The notes below the pieces were generated by a model. It made no database searches. It saw only the letters and a program-made list of their open reading frames with translations, and was not told the DNA's origin. This document shows positions 45,451-53,568 of a stretch of DNA of 64,000 nucleotides, piece after piece. Origin of the DNA: Nocardioides islandensis (GTDB lineage Bacteria > Actinomycetota > Actinomycetes > Propionibacteriales > Nocardioidaceae); NCBI RefSeq assembly GCF_015352455.1, contig NZ_JADKPN010000011.1, forward strand, positions 124,001-188,000. Direction: 5' to 3'. Both the position numbers and the translations under genes were made by a program. Position 1 is the stretch's first letter. Every line of letters begins with the position of its first letter.

Positions 45451-46204
45451 GACTGACCCGCTGGTCGAGGAGGGACGAAGTCCCGTCACGAGACTCAGTG
45501 ACCAAGGGCGCGGTCTCGTGACAGGCGCCAGCGCGCCGCCTTCCTCGACCAACGGCCCCTCGCCGTACGTCGCCGTCCTGTGGGACATGGACGGCACCCT
45601 GGTCGACACCGAGCCCTACTGGATGCAGTGCGAGCGGGAGATGGCCGAGAAGTACGGCGGCACGTGGACCGAGGAGGACTCGCTCAACCTGGTCGGCAAC
45701 GACCTGCTGGACTCCGGGCGCTACATCCGCGAGCACATGGGCATCGACCTGGAGCCGGCGGAGATCGTCGAGGAGCTCCTCGACGCGGTGATCGAGCACA
45801 TCCGGCGCGAGGTGCCCTGGCGGCCCGGTGCCCGAGAGCTGCTGGCCGACCTGAACGCCGCCGGGGTGCCGTGCGCGCTGGTGACGATGTCCTACCTGCG
45901 GTTCGTGGAGCCGATGCTGGACGCCCTGCCGCCCGACACGTTCGCCACCGTGGTCACCGGCGACGCGGTCGAGCGCGGCAAGCCGTACCCCGACCCGTAC
46001 CTCAAGGCGGCCCGGCTCCTCGGCCTCGACCCGGGCTCCTGCCTGGCCATCGAGGACTCCGACGTCGGCGCCCGCTCGGCCGAGGCGGCGGGCTGCACGG
46101 TCCTGTGCGTGCCCAACCACGTGCCGATCCCCGAGGGACCCGGGCGCCTGTTCGCCGACTCGCTCCAGGGCCTCACGGCCGCAAACCTTCCGGTGCGGGG
46201 CTGA
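45443..46204 (+). CDS. HAD-superfamily phosphatase with repeat-encoded N-terminal extension
   Basis: 253 residues. The HAD core starts near residue 42 with the nucleophile motif LWDMDGTLVDTEP, followed by motif II LVTMSY, motif III GKPYPDPYL and the acid pair IEDSDVG. It resembles beta-phosphoglucomutase-like hydrolases. ATG 45443 overlaps the metH stop (ATGAGTGA), so the two are translationally coupled, as is usual for this pair. Residues ~8-36 are encoded by a family B palindromic repeat (45463-45550) and have no counterpart in typical HAD proteins. A GTG at 45518 is an alternative start but lies inside the same repeat. Confidence 0.88.
45463..45550. repeat. Family B nested palindromic repeat, copy 2 (full, within HAD gene)
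   Basis: The outer arms GGTCGAGGA (45463-45471) and TCCTCGACC (45542-45550) and the inner arms GTCACGAGAC (45485-45494) and GTCTCGTGAC (45513-45522) are perfectly complementary. GGGACGAAGTCCC inside the left half forms a side hairpin. The architecture is the same as family A. The element is in frame with the HAD gene and has no stop in that frame. Confidence 0.8.
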
Positions 46205-46278
46205 CCTCTCGGCCGATTGTTGCCGGATCGGTACCTCGTTCGCGGCCGGTCTCCGTGGACCCTGACGGTCCGGAGGGG

Positions 46279-46284
46279 TAGGTT
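46279..46284 (+). promoter_or_regulatory. -10 box for the peptide transporter operon
   Basis: TAGGTT, giving a leader of about 50 nt that contains the hairpin 46300-46318 (CCCCGGC, GTGCG loop, GCCGGGG). Confidence 0.4.
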
Positions 46285-46338
46285 GCGCCGCGGTACCGAC
46301 CCCGGCGTGCGGCCGGGGCCCGACCCCAAGGGGTGTTA

Positions 46339-47964
46339 GTGAAACGCAACAAGCTCTGGTCCCTGCTGGCGGTGAGTGCCCTGGTGGGCACCCTGGCCGC
46401 CTGCGGTGGCGACGACAGCTCGACCGGCAGCGGTGACGGCGGGAGCGACGGCGGCGGAGCCACCGGGAACTCCTGGATCCTCGGGACCACGGACGCCGTG
46501 ACGTCCGTCGACCCGGCCGGCGCCTACGACTTCGGCTCGTGGAACATCGAGTACAACATCTTCCAGCAGCTGATGAGCGTCCCGGCCAACGGCTCCAACC
46601 CGGAGCCCGACCTCGCCGACTGCAAGTACGACGACCCGCAGACCATCACCTGCAAGCTGACCGAGGGTGCGAAGTTCTCCAACGGCGACGACCTGACGTC
46701 GTCCGACGTGCTGTACTCGTTCAAGCGCAACATCGAGATCGCCGACCCCAACGGCGCCTCGGTGCTCCTCGGCTCGATCAGCAACGGTGACGCGGACAAG
46801 CCCGGCCTGGCCGACGGCGCCATCGAGACGCCGGACGACACCACGGTCGTCTTCCACCTCAACCAGCCCGACCAGACGTTCATGCAGGTCATCACCTCGG
46901 CCAGCAACTCGATCGTCGACGAGGAGACCTTCCCCGCCGACGACAAGCTGGCCGACGACGACATCGAAAACATGGTCGGCTCCGGCCCCTACAAGCTCAG
47001 CCAGTACAAGGCCGGCGAGCAGGCGGTCTTCGAGGCCAACGACACCTACCAGGGCACCAAGACCCCGCAGGCGCCGCAGGTCTTCATCCAGTACTTCAGC
47101 GACCCGGCACCGTTGAAGACCGCCGTCGAGGGCGGCCAGGTCGACATCGCGTGGCGCACGCTGAGCCCGACCGACCTCAACGACATCGAGAGCAACGGCA
47201 AGGCCGAGGTCATCCGCGGCAAGGGCTCGGAGTTCCGCTACTGGGTCTGGCAGTTCTCCACCGACGTGGGCAAGAACAAGGCGATCCGCCAGTCCGTCGC
47301 GCAGCTGATCGACCGCCAGGCCATCTCCGACAACGCCTACGACGGCACCGTCACCCCGGCGTACTCCATCGTGCCTCCGGGCTTCGCCGGCCAGAAGGAC
47401 TCCTTCCAGGACAAGTACGGCGAGCCCAGCGTCGACAAGGCCAAGCAGATCCTCGACGCGGCCGGAGTGAAGACGCCGGTGAAGATCAAGCTCGGCTACC
47501 CGCCGGAGCACTACGGTCCGAACACCGTCGACGAGGCCACCGAGCTGGCCGACCAGCTCAACTCCAGCGGCCTGTTCGACGCGACCACCGACGACGCGGC
47601 CTGGGAGGAGTACCAGACGATCACCAAGCAGGGGGCCTACGACCTCTTCATCCTGGGCTGGTACCCCGACTTCCTGGACCCCGACAACTACCTGTCGCCG
47701 TTCGTCCGTGACGGTGGGTTCTTCGCCAACAACTACTCCAACCCCGAGGTGAACAAGCTCCTCGACAAGGAGATCGGCGAGACCGACGAGGCCGCTCGTG
47801 CCGACGAGATCGGCCAGCTCCAGGACATCGTGGCCGAGGACGTGCCGCTGATCCCGTCGTGGAACGGCCAGAACGTCGCCGTGGCGAACTCGTCCATGCA
47901 GGGGGTCGAGGACACCCTCGACCCGACGTACATCTTCCGTTTCTGGATGATCAGCAAGAACTGA
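46339..47964 (+). CDS. ABC transporter peptide-binding lipoprotein (SBP family 5)
   Basis: 541 residues. A lipoprotein signal peptide ends in the lipobox LAAC (C22), followed by a Gly/Ser/Asp-rich tether (GGDDSSTGSGDGG). The mature part follows the OppA/DppA pattern: NIFQQLMSVPANG, FSNGDDLTSSDVLYSFKRN, VGSGPYKLSQYKAGEQAVFE, and a C-terminal LIPSWNGQNVAV. It captures peptides or similar solutes at the membrane outer face for the permease genes downstream. GTG 46339 is preferred over GTG 46333 because AAGGGG sits at proper spacing. A strong hairpin separates it from the permeases. Confidence 0.9.
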   Translation: MKRNKLWSLLAVSALVGTLAACGGDDSSTGSGDGGSDGGGATGNSWILGTTDAVTSVDPAGAYDFGSWNIEYNIFQQLMSVPANGSNPEPDLADCKYDDPQTITCKLTEGAKFSNGDDLTSSDVLYSFKRNIEIADPNGASVLLGSISNGDADKPGLADGAIETPDDTTVVFHLNQPDQTFMQVITSASNSIVDEETFPADDKLADDDIENMVGSGPYKLSQYKAGEQAVFEANDTYQGTKTPQAPQVFIQYFSDPAPLKTAVEGGQVDIAWRTLSPTDLNDIESNGKAEVIRGKGSEFRYWVWQFSTDVGKNKAIRQSVAQLIDRQAISDNAYDGTVTPAYSIVPPGFAGQKDSFQDKYGEPSVDKAKQILDAAGVKTPVKIKLGYPPEHYGPNTVDEATELADQLNSSGLFDATTDDAAWEEYQTITKQGAYDLFILGWYPDFLDPDNYLSPFVRDGGFFANNYSNPEVNKLLDKEIGETDEAARADEIGQLQDIVAEDVPLIPSWNGQNVAVANSSMQGVEDTLDPTYIFRFWMISKN

Positions 47965-47983
47965 CAGCACAGGTTCAAGAAAT

Positions 47984-48021
47984 CTGACGCACCCCGCCGC
48001 CAGCGCGGCGGGGTGCGTCAG
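47984..48021 (+). terminator. Strong hairpin between binding protein and permease genes
   Basis: CTGACGCACCCCGCCGC (47984-48000) pairs with no mismatch to GCGGCGGGGTGCGTCAG (48005-48021) over a CAGC loop, 17 bp. It lies 20 nt after the binding-protein stop. It probably acts as a partial terminator or mRNA stabiliser that keeps the binding protein in excess over the membrane parts. Confidence 0.85.
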
Positions 48022-48150
48022 TCCTCGCCCTCAGTCGGTTCGCAAGCTCACCGACCTCATTCTCGGAGGGTTGCCACCTCACGGTGTGCACCCTCTCTTG
48101 ATGTGCGGTAGACATCGTGCGATGACCTCGAACGTCAGGAGGCCCCCTTC

Positions 48151-49179
48151 GTGAGCTCAGGCTCGGGATCCCTGTCCCGCTACATCGCGATCCGGATCCT
48201 GCTCGTCATCCCCATGATGTGGGTGCTGCTGACGCTGGTCTTCTTCCTGCTGAGGGTGGCGCCCGGTGACCCGGTCAGCGCGGCCTTCGGCGGCAAGCTC
48301 AGCGAGGACGCGCTCGACGTGCGCCGCCACAACCTCGGCATCGACCGCCCGCTGATCGTCCAGTATCTGGAGTACCTCGGCCAGGTCGCCCACTTCGACT
48401 TCGGCAAGACGATCTCGGACAACCGGCCCGTCCTGGACCTGGTCCGCGACAACGGCGGTGCCACCCTCACGCTCACGCTCGGCGCGTTCCTCTTCGCCAT
48501 CGTCGTGGGACTGCCGCTGGGACGCCTGGCCGGCCGCTACCGCGACAGCTGGGGCGACATCGTGATCCGCATCTTCGGCGTCCTCACCTACGCCGCGCCG
48601 ATCTTCTGGGTCGGGATCATGCTGGTGCTCCTCGTGGTCAAGCTGTTCCCGTCGTGGCCCACGTCGGGGATGGCCTCGCCGATCACCATCTTCACCGTGC
48701 AGCCGAAGACGCACATCCTGCTGCTCGACGCGATCTTCTCCGGGGACGGCACGGCCATCTCCGACGTGCTCAAGCACCACGTGCTCCCGTGCTTCACGCT
48801 GGGTCTGCTGCTGTCCGGCGTGATCATCCGGCTGGTGCGGGTCAACGTGATCCAGGCGATGAAGGGCGACTACGTCGAGGCGGCCCGCGCCCGCGGGATC
48901 TCCGAGCGGGCCGTCGTACGCCGCCACGCGTTCCGCAACGCCCTGGTCGCGGTGGTCACGGTGATCGGTCTCCAGGTGGCGGCCACGCTGGCCGGCGCCA
49001 TCCTCACGGAGCGCACGTTCAACTGGCCGGGGCTCGGCACCCAGCTGGTGAAGTACATTCTCGCCCGCGACTACATCGCGGTTCAGGGGCTGGTCACGTT
49101 CTTCGCCCTGATCGTGGTCCTGACGAGCGTGACCGTCGACATCATCAACGGGCTCATCGACCCCCGAGTGAGGTACTGA
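48151..49179 (+). CDS. ABC transporter permease, OppB/DppB-like
   Basis: 342 residues with six hydrophobic helices. The cytosolic EAA loop is YVEAARARGISERAVVRRH in the last third. The first helix (YIAIRILLVIPMMWVLLTL) and following FFLLRVAPGDPVSAAFGG are typical of OppB/DppB. Starts at GTG 48151 with ribosome site AGGAGG at 48137-48142, so it can be translated independently of the upstream gene. Confidence 0.93.
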   Translation: MSSGSGSLSRYIAIRILLVIPMMWVLLTLVFFLLRVAPGDPVSAAFGGKLSEDALDVRRHNLGIDRPLIVQYLEYLGQVAHFDFGKTISDNRPVLDLVRDNGGATLTLTLGAFLFAIVVGLPLGRLAGRYRDSWGDIVIRIFGVLTYAAPIFWVGIMLVLLVVKLFPSWPTSGMASPITIFTVQPKTHILLLDAIFSGDGTAISDVLKHHVLPCFTLGLLLSGVIIRLVRVNVIQAMKGDYVEAARARGISERAVVRRHAFRNALVAVVTVIGLQVAATLAGAILTERTFNWPGLGTQLVKYILARDYIAVQGLVTFFALIVVLTSVTVDIINGLIDPRVRY

Positions 49180-49181
49180 GC

Positions 49182-50111
49182 ATGCGCGGGCTCCTGCGAC
49201 AGATCTGGAACACCAAGGGACTCGCCCGGTGGATCCTGCTCGTCGGTGCGATCGTGACGGTCGTCTTCGTGCTGTTCGCGCTCTTCGCGCCCTGGATCGC
49301 GCCCTTCGACTTCAACCAGACCCGCGACGCCGCGGGCGTGAAGTTCGAGAAGCTCGCCTCGCCGGGCAGCGGCCACCTGCTCGGCACCAACGACCAGTTC
49401 TACGACATCTGCAGCCGCGTGGTGTGGGGAGCGCGCACGGCCCTCGAGGTCGTGCTGCTCTCGGTCGTCCTGTCGGTGGTCATCGGCGTGCCGCTCGGCC
49501 TGGTCTCCGGGTTCCTGGGCGGCTGGGTCGACCGGGTGCTGGTGTTCGTGATGGACGCGATCTACACGGTGCCCTACCTGCTGCTGGCGATCATCTTCGC
49601 GTTCATGCTCAACGACAGGATCGGCAGCGGGATCGTCGCCGCTGCCCTGTCGCTGGTGGCGATCTACATCCCGCAGTACTTCCGGGTGGTCCGCAACACC
49701 ACGGTGTCGGCGCGCGAGGCGACGTACGTCGAAGCGGCGCGGGCGATCGGGGCGAGGCCGACGACCATCATGCGCAAGTACCTCTTCGGCAACGTCGTGC
49801 AGTCGGTGCCGGTGATCGGCACCCTCAACGCCGCCGATGCGGTCGGCACCCTGGCGGCGCTCGGGTTCCTGGGTCTCGGCATCCAGCCGAACGAAGCGTC
49901 GGAGTGGGGCTACGACCTCAGTCGCGCGCTCGACGACGCCCAGGCCGGGGTCTGGTGGCCGGCGCTGTGGCCGGGCCTCGCGATCGTCCTGCTGATCACC
50001 GGGCTGACCCTGGTGGGTGAGGGCCTCAACGAGACGCTCAACCCGGCGCTGCGCCGGCGGCGGTTGCTCCCCGTGAGGTTCACGCCCCGGGAGAAGGTGG
50101 ATGCGACGTGA
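49182..50111 (+). CDS. ABC transporter permease, OppC/DppC-like
   Basis: 309 residues, starting 2 nt after the stop of the first permease. Helices such as AIVTVVFVLFALFAPWIAPF and the EAA loop YVEAARAIGARPTTIMRKY define it. The characteristic GHLLGTNDQFYDICSRV between helix 1 and 2 matches the periplasmic segment of OppC. The stop overlaps the ATPase start (GTGA at 50108-50111). Confidence 0.93.
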   Translation: MRGLLRQIWNTKGLARWILLVGAIVTVVFVLFALFAPWIAPFDFNQTRDAAGVKFEKLASPGSGHLLGTNDQFYDICSRVVWGARTALEVVLLSVVLSVVIGVPLGLVSGFLGGWVDRVLVFVMDAIYTVPYLLLAIIFAFMLNDRIGSGIVAAALSLVAIYIPQYFRVVRNTTVSAREATYVEAARAIGARPTTIMRKYLFGNVVQSVPVIGTLNAADAVGTLAALGFLGLGIQPNEASEWGYDLSRALDDAQAGVWWPALWPGLAIVLLITGLTLVGEGLNETLNPALRRRRLLPVRFTPREKVDAT

Positions 50112-51187
50112 CCGACATCGTGGACGAGCGGGTCGACCCGGTGAACATGCCCGGAGACGTCGTGCTCGAGGCGCGCGACCTGCGGGTCTGGTACGCCACC
50201 GACCGTGGTCCGGTCCGGGCCGTCGACGGGGTCAGCTTCGAGCTGCACGAGGGCGAGATCCTGGGTCTGGTGGGTGAGTCGGGGTGCGGCAAGTCGACGC
50301 TGGGCCGCGGCCTGATCGGGCTGCTGCCCGAGGGCAGTGCGCGCGACGGCGAGCTGAGGTTCCGCGGCACGGACATGCTCACGCTGAAGCCGCGGGAGCA
50401 GCACGCCATGCGCGGGCGCGACCTCGGCATGATCTTCCAGGAGCCGCTCACGCGGCTGAACCCGTTGATGAGGATCAGCGAGCACTTCGCCGAGACCCTC
50501 AAGACCCACGACAAGTCGATCAGCAAGGCCGAGATCGAACGGCGCTCGCTCGACGTGCTCCGGGTGATGGGCATCCCGCCGACGCGGTTCCACGCCTATC
50601 CGCACGAGTTCTCCGGGGGCATGCGCCAGCGGCTGATGATCGCCTTGACGCTGGTGCTGCGGCCGCCGTTCGTGGTGGCCGACGAGCCGACGACGGCGCT
50701 GGACGTGCTGGTCGAGGCGCAGATCATCCGGATCCTCCACGACCTGCGCGCGAACTACCGCACCGCACTCCTGCTGATCACCCACAACCTCGGCATCATC
50801 GCCGAGGCCTGCGACCGGGTGGCGGTGATGTACGCCGGCGAGATCGTCGAGATCGGTGACGCGCGCGAGGTGTTCTCCCGGCCCAAGCACCCGTACACGC
50901 GCGAGCTGCTGCGCTCGACCATCTCGCTGCGGACCACCGGTCTCAACTTCATCGAGGGGGCGCCTCCGGACCTGGTCGAGCCGCCGCCCGGCTGCCACTT
51001 CCACCCGCGTTGCCCCGACGCCATGAAGGTGTGCGCCACCCGCCACCCGGTCGAGCGCGAGCACGCGGGGGGCAGCCGTGCCCAGTGCTGGGCCGCGGAC
51101 TTCAAGGACGGCCTGGCCGCCGACGTACCTGAGAGCGAGCGCGCCCCGCTCAACCGGGAGGAGATCTCCGTTGCCGACGAAGCCTGA
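50108..51187 (+). CDS. ABC transporter ATP-binding protein, OppD/DppD-like
   Basis: 359 residues. Walker A is GESGCGKS (56-63), signature FSGGMRQR, Walker B VVADEPTTALD, H-loop LLITHNL. The C-terminus carries the oligopeptide-transporter domain with the Cys cluster CHFHPRCPDAMKVC, which in Opp/Dpp ATPases binds an Fe-S centre. GTG start coupled to the OppC-like gene. Confidence 0.93.
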   Translation: MTDIVDERVDPVNMPGDVVLEARDLRVWYATDRGPVRAVDGVSFELHEGEILGLVGESGCGKSTLGRGLIGLLPEGSARDGELRFRGTDMLTLKPREQHAMRGRDLGMIFQEPLTRLNPLMRISEHFAETLKTHDKSISKAEIERRSLDVLRVMGIPPTRFHAYPHEFSGGMRQRLMIALTLVLRPPFVVADEPTTALDVLVEAQIIRILHDLRANYRTALLLITHNLGIIAEACDRVAVMYAGEIVEIGDAREVFSRPKHPYTRELLRSTISLRTTGLNFIEGAPPDLVEPPPGCHFHPRCPDAMKVCATRHPVEREHAGGSRAQCWAADFKDGLAADVPESERAPLNREEISVADEA

Positions 51188-52481
51188 GATCCTGAGCAGC
51201 TCGCCGACCGGCCGATCCGAGGTGGTCCTCGACATCGACCAGCTCGCGGTCCACTTCCAGCTGCAGGGCGGCGCGCTGTCGCGGCTGTTCGGTCTCAAGG
51301 CCCGCCGCGTGAGGGCGGTCGACGGTGTCTCCGTGTCGCTCAAGCGCGGCGAGGTGCTCGGCCTGGTCGGCGAGTCCGGCAGCGGCAAGTCGACGTTCGG
51401 CCGGGCGCTGCTGGGACTGGTGCCGGCCACCGACGGCCGGATCACCTACCACTCGCAGGACCGGGGGGAGCGTCGCGTCTCGGAGATGCGCGGTGCCGAG
51501 CTGCGCCAGCTGCGCACCGACCTCCAGATGGTCTTCCAGGACCCGCACGCCGCGCTCAACCCCTCGATGACGATCGAGGAGGCCGTGGGCCATCCGCTGG
51601 TGATCCACAAGATCGCGTCCGGCAAGGCGCTGAAGACCCAGGTGGCGGCCGCCCTCGAACGGGTCGGCCTGTCGCCGGTGGAGCGGTTCCTGCCGAAGTA
51701 CCCCTCCGACCTCTCCGGCGGCCAGAAGCAGCGCGCGGTGATCGCGCGCGCGATCATCCTCAACCCCGAGGTGCTGGTCGCCGACGAGCCCGTCTCCATG
51801 CTCGACATGAGCGTCCGGGCGAAGATCCTCCAGCTGATGCTCGACCTCAAGCAGGAGATGGGGCTCACGTACGTCTACATCACCCACGACCTCGCCTCGG
51901 CGAAGTACTTCTGCGACCGGATCGCGATCATGTACCTCGGTCGGATCGTCGAGATCGGCCCCACCGCCGAGATCTTCGAGAACCCTCGGCACCCGTACAC
52001 CAAGGCGCTCCTCAAGGCGATCCCCGAGCCCGACCCGGACCGGATGGTGCCGCGCGACCTGCCGCGCGGCGAGATCCCCGACGCCGCCGAGCCGCCGCTG
52101 GGCTGCTCCTTCCACCCGCGCTGCGCCGAGGCGATCGAGGGGTGCGGCTGGGAGTCGCGCGACCTGCGCACCCTCATCGAGGAGCACTGGACCCGCAAGG
52201 TCGAGGCGTACGACGACGAGAAGGCCGTCATCGGCGACCTCGGCAGCCTCGACCAGCCCTCGACCACCGCGAGGATCGGGGCAGGGGGAGCGGGGCAGGT
52301 ACGGGCGCTGCTGGACCGCATCAAGGCCGAGAAGCCCGACGAGCCGCTCTGGAAGGGCGTCCGCGACATCGAGGACGCCGGCAACGCCGTCGAGGTCCAC
52401 TTCGTCCCCGCCGACGCCCCGAAGCTCCGCCGCGCCGGCGGCGTCGACGTCGCCTGCGTCCTGTACCCCGACGAGAGTTGA
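51171..52481 (+). CDS. ABC transporter ATP-binding protein, OppF/DppF-like, with C-terminal extension
   Basis: 436 residues from TTG 51171, the only start that puts the ribosome site GGGAGGAG (51157-51164) at proper distance; it overlaps the OppD-like stop by 17 nt. Walker A is GESGSGKS (68-75), signature LSGGQKQR, Walker B VLVADEPVSMLD. The Opp_C Cys cluster (GCSFHPRCAEAIEGC) is followed by ~85 extra residues rich in charged residues, present in several actinobacterial homologues and of unknown use. The stop codon overlaps the first unit of the 22-nt repeat array. Confidence 0.9.
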   Translation: MPTKPEILSSSPTGRSEVVLDIDQLAVHFQLQGGALSRLFGLKARRVRAVDGVSVSLKRGEVLGLVGESGSGKSTFGRALLGLVPATDGRITYHSQDRGERRVSEMRGAELRQLRTDLQMVFQDPHAALNPSMTIEEAVGHPLVIHKIASGKALKTQVAAALERVGLSPVERFLPKYPSDLSGGQKQRAVIARAIILNPEVLVADEPVSMLDMSVRAKILQLMLDLKQEMGLTYVYITHDLASAKYFCDRIAIMYLGRIVEIGPTAEIFENPRHPYTKALLKAIPEPDPDRMVPRDLPRGEIPDAAEPPLGCSFHPRCAEAIEGCGWESRDLRTLIEEHWTRKVEAYDDEKAVIGDLGSLDQPSTTARIGAGGAGQVRALLDRIKAEKPDEPLWKGVRDIEDAGNAVEVHFVPADAPKLRRAGGVDVACVLYPDES

Positions 52482-52567
52482 GTTGCGCCCCCGGTACATG
52501 CGAGTTGCGTCCCGGGTACACGTGAGTTGCGTCCCCGGTACACGTGAGTTGCGCCTCGGGTACGGCG
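52480..52567 (+). repeat. 22-nt tandem repeat, forward arm (4 units)
   Basis: Four contiguous 22-nt units at 52480-52501, 52502-52523, 52524-52545 and 52546-52567. Each begins GAGTTGCG and continues with a C/G-rich CCGGTACACG-like half. The period is exact, about two helical turns. The first unit starts on the second base of the OppF-like stop codon. Confidence 0.9.
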
Positions 52568-52577
52568 TGCTCGTATC

Positions 52578-52665
52578 GGACGCGCAACTCGACGGTGACG
52601 GACGCGCAACTCGACCGTGCCGGACGCGCAACTCGACCGTGCCGGACGCGCAACTCGACCCAGGG
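52578..52665 (-). repeat. 22-nt tandem repeat, inverted arm (4 units)
   Basis: Four contiguous 22-nt units at 52578-52599, 52600-52621, 52622-52643 and 52644-52665, of the form GGACGCGCAACTC, then GACCGTGCC. They carry the reverse complement of the forward core (CGCAACTC). Ten nt separate the two arms. The arms share only the core and a CCGG-AC pattern, so they are diverged copies of one unit rather than a perfect palindrome. Confidence 0.9.
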
Positions 52666-52761
52666 CGGCGGTCGGAGTCCTAGTACCTCTCGACAATGGC
52701 GAGGCGCACGGGGACGTCGACAGGCTGGTCGCACCTGAACATCTCTGACTAGGAGTCCACC

Positions 52762-53154
52762 ATGCTGACCAGCCGACGCCTCGCCGCTGCCCTGGCCGTT
52801 CCCGCCCTCGCTCTCTCGGTCCTCGCCCCCGTGCCGGCGTTCGCGTCCGGGGGTGGCGACGCGCACCGGAACGCGGGGTCGTGCTCGGGCTCGACCGACT
52901 GGAAGATCAAGGCCAAGGCCGACAACGGGCGGATCGAGGTCGAGGCCGAGATCGACAGCAACCAGGTCGGCCAGACCTGGGCCTGGAAGCTGAAGGACAA
53001 CGGTGTCGTGGTCGCGAAGGGGAGCTCGACGACGGGTGGCGCGAGCGGGTCGTTCTCGGTGCACCGCAGGCCGTCGGACGCCGCGGGCACCGACCATTTC
53101 GTCTTCCGGGCGGTCTACGCCGGTGAGGTCTGCCGCGCGGCCGTGGCCTGGTGA
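52762..53154 (+). CDS. Small secreted protein (paralogue 1)
   Basis: 130 residues with a Sec signal peptide (LAAALAVPALALSVLAPVPAF, cleavage near residue 28). The mature ~100 residues begin GSCSGSTDWKIKAKADNGRI and end GTDHFVFRAVYAGEVCRAAVAW. Two Cys, about 80 residues apart, could form a disulfide; the alternating beta pattern suggests an Ig-like sandwich. I do not recognise a family. The stop overlaps the next paralogue (GTGA). ATG 52762 has a weak CTAGGAG ribosome site. Confidence 0.75.
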   Translation: MLTSRRLAAALAVPALALSVLAPVPAFASGGGDAHRNAGSCSGSTDWKIKAKADNGRIEVEAEIDSNQVGQTWAWKLKDNGVVVAKGSSTTGGASGSFSVHRRPSDAAGTDHFVFRAVYAGEVCRAAVAW

Positions 53155-53546
53155 CCGGCCGGTCGGCCAGGCTCGCGCTCGGCGCGGTCGCGGCCCTGCT
53201 CGTGGTGATGGTGCCCTCGGGTGTCAGTGCTTCCGGGGACGACGACGAGGTGGACAAGAGCGGCTCGTGCCGAGGCGGCAGCTCCACGTGGGAGGTGCGT
53301 GCCGGCTGGGACAGCGACCACCGGATCGAGATCCGCGGCGAGGTCGACCACACCGCGTCCGGCAAGGTGTGGAGCTGGAAGATCAAGCACAACGGCAGCG
53401 TCTCGGCGATGGGCCGGGCGGTGACCAGGGACGGTCAGCTCGAGGTACGTCGCTCGCTCGTTGACCTCGCTGGCACCGACCACTGCGTCTTCCGGGCCGT
53501 CCAGACGAGGACCGGCGAGGTGTGTCGTGGAGCGATCGACTGGTGA
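53151..53546 (+). CDS. Small secreted protein (paralogue 2)
   Basis: 131 residues. Signal peptide LGAVAALLVVMVPSGVSAS, then GSCRGGSSTWEVRAGWD and the end GTDHCVFRAVQTRTGEVCRGAIDW. It aligns along its whole length with paralogue 1, including the two Cys framing the domain, and has a third Cys (in TDHC). A tandem gene duplication followed by divergence is the simplest explanation. Translationally coupled to paralogue 1. It lies 22 nt upstream of a sensor kinase gene that has its own promoter. Confidence 0.75.
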   Translation: MTGRSARLALGAVAALLVVMVPSGVSASGDDDEVDKSGSCRGGSSTWEVRAGWDSDHRIEIRGEVDHTASGKVWSWKIKHNGSVSAMGRAVTRDGQLEVRRSLVDLAGTDHCVFRAVQTRTGEVCRGAIDW

Positions 53547-53556
53547 GCGCCACACC

Positions 53557-53562
53557 TAGAGT
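53557..53562 (+). promoter_or_regulatory. -10 box for sensor kinase (leaderless)
   Basis: TAGAGT, 6 nt before GTG 53569. Confidence 0.5.
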
Positions 53563-53568
53563 TCGGGC

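Noticed and set aside
52480..52665. CRISPR or phase-variable coding repeat
   Set aside because: 22-nt units without spacers, not a multiple of three, and outside any supported gene except one stop codon.
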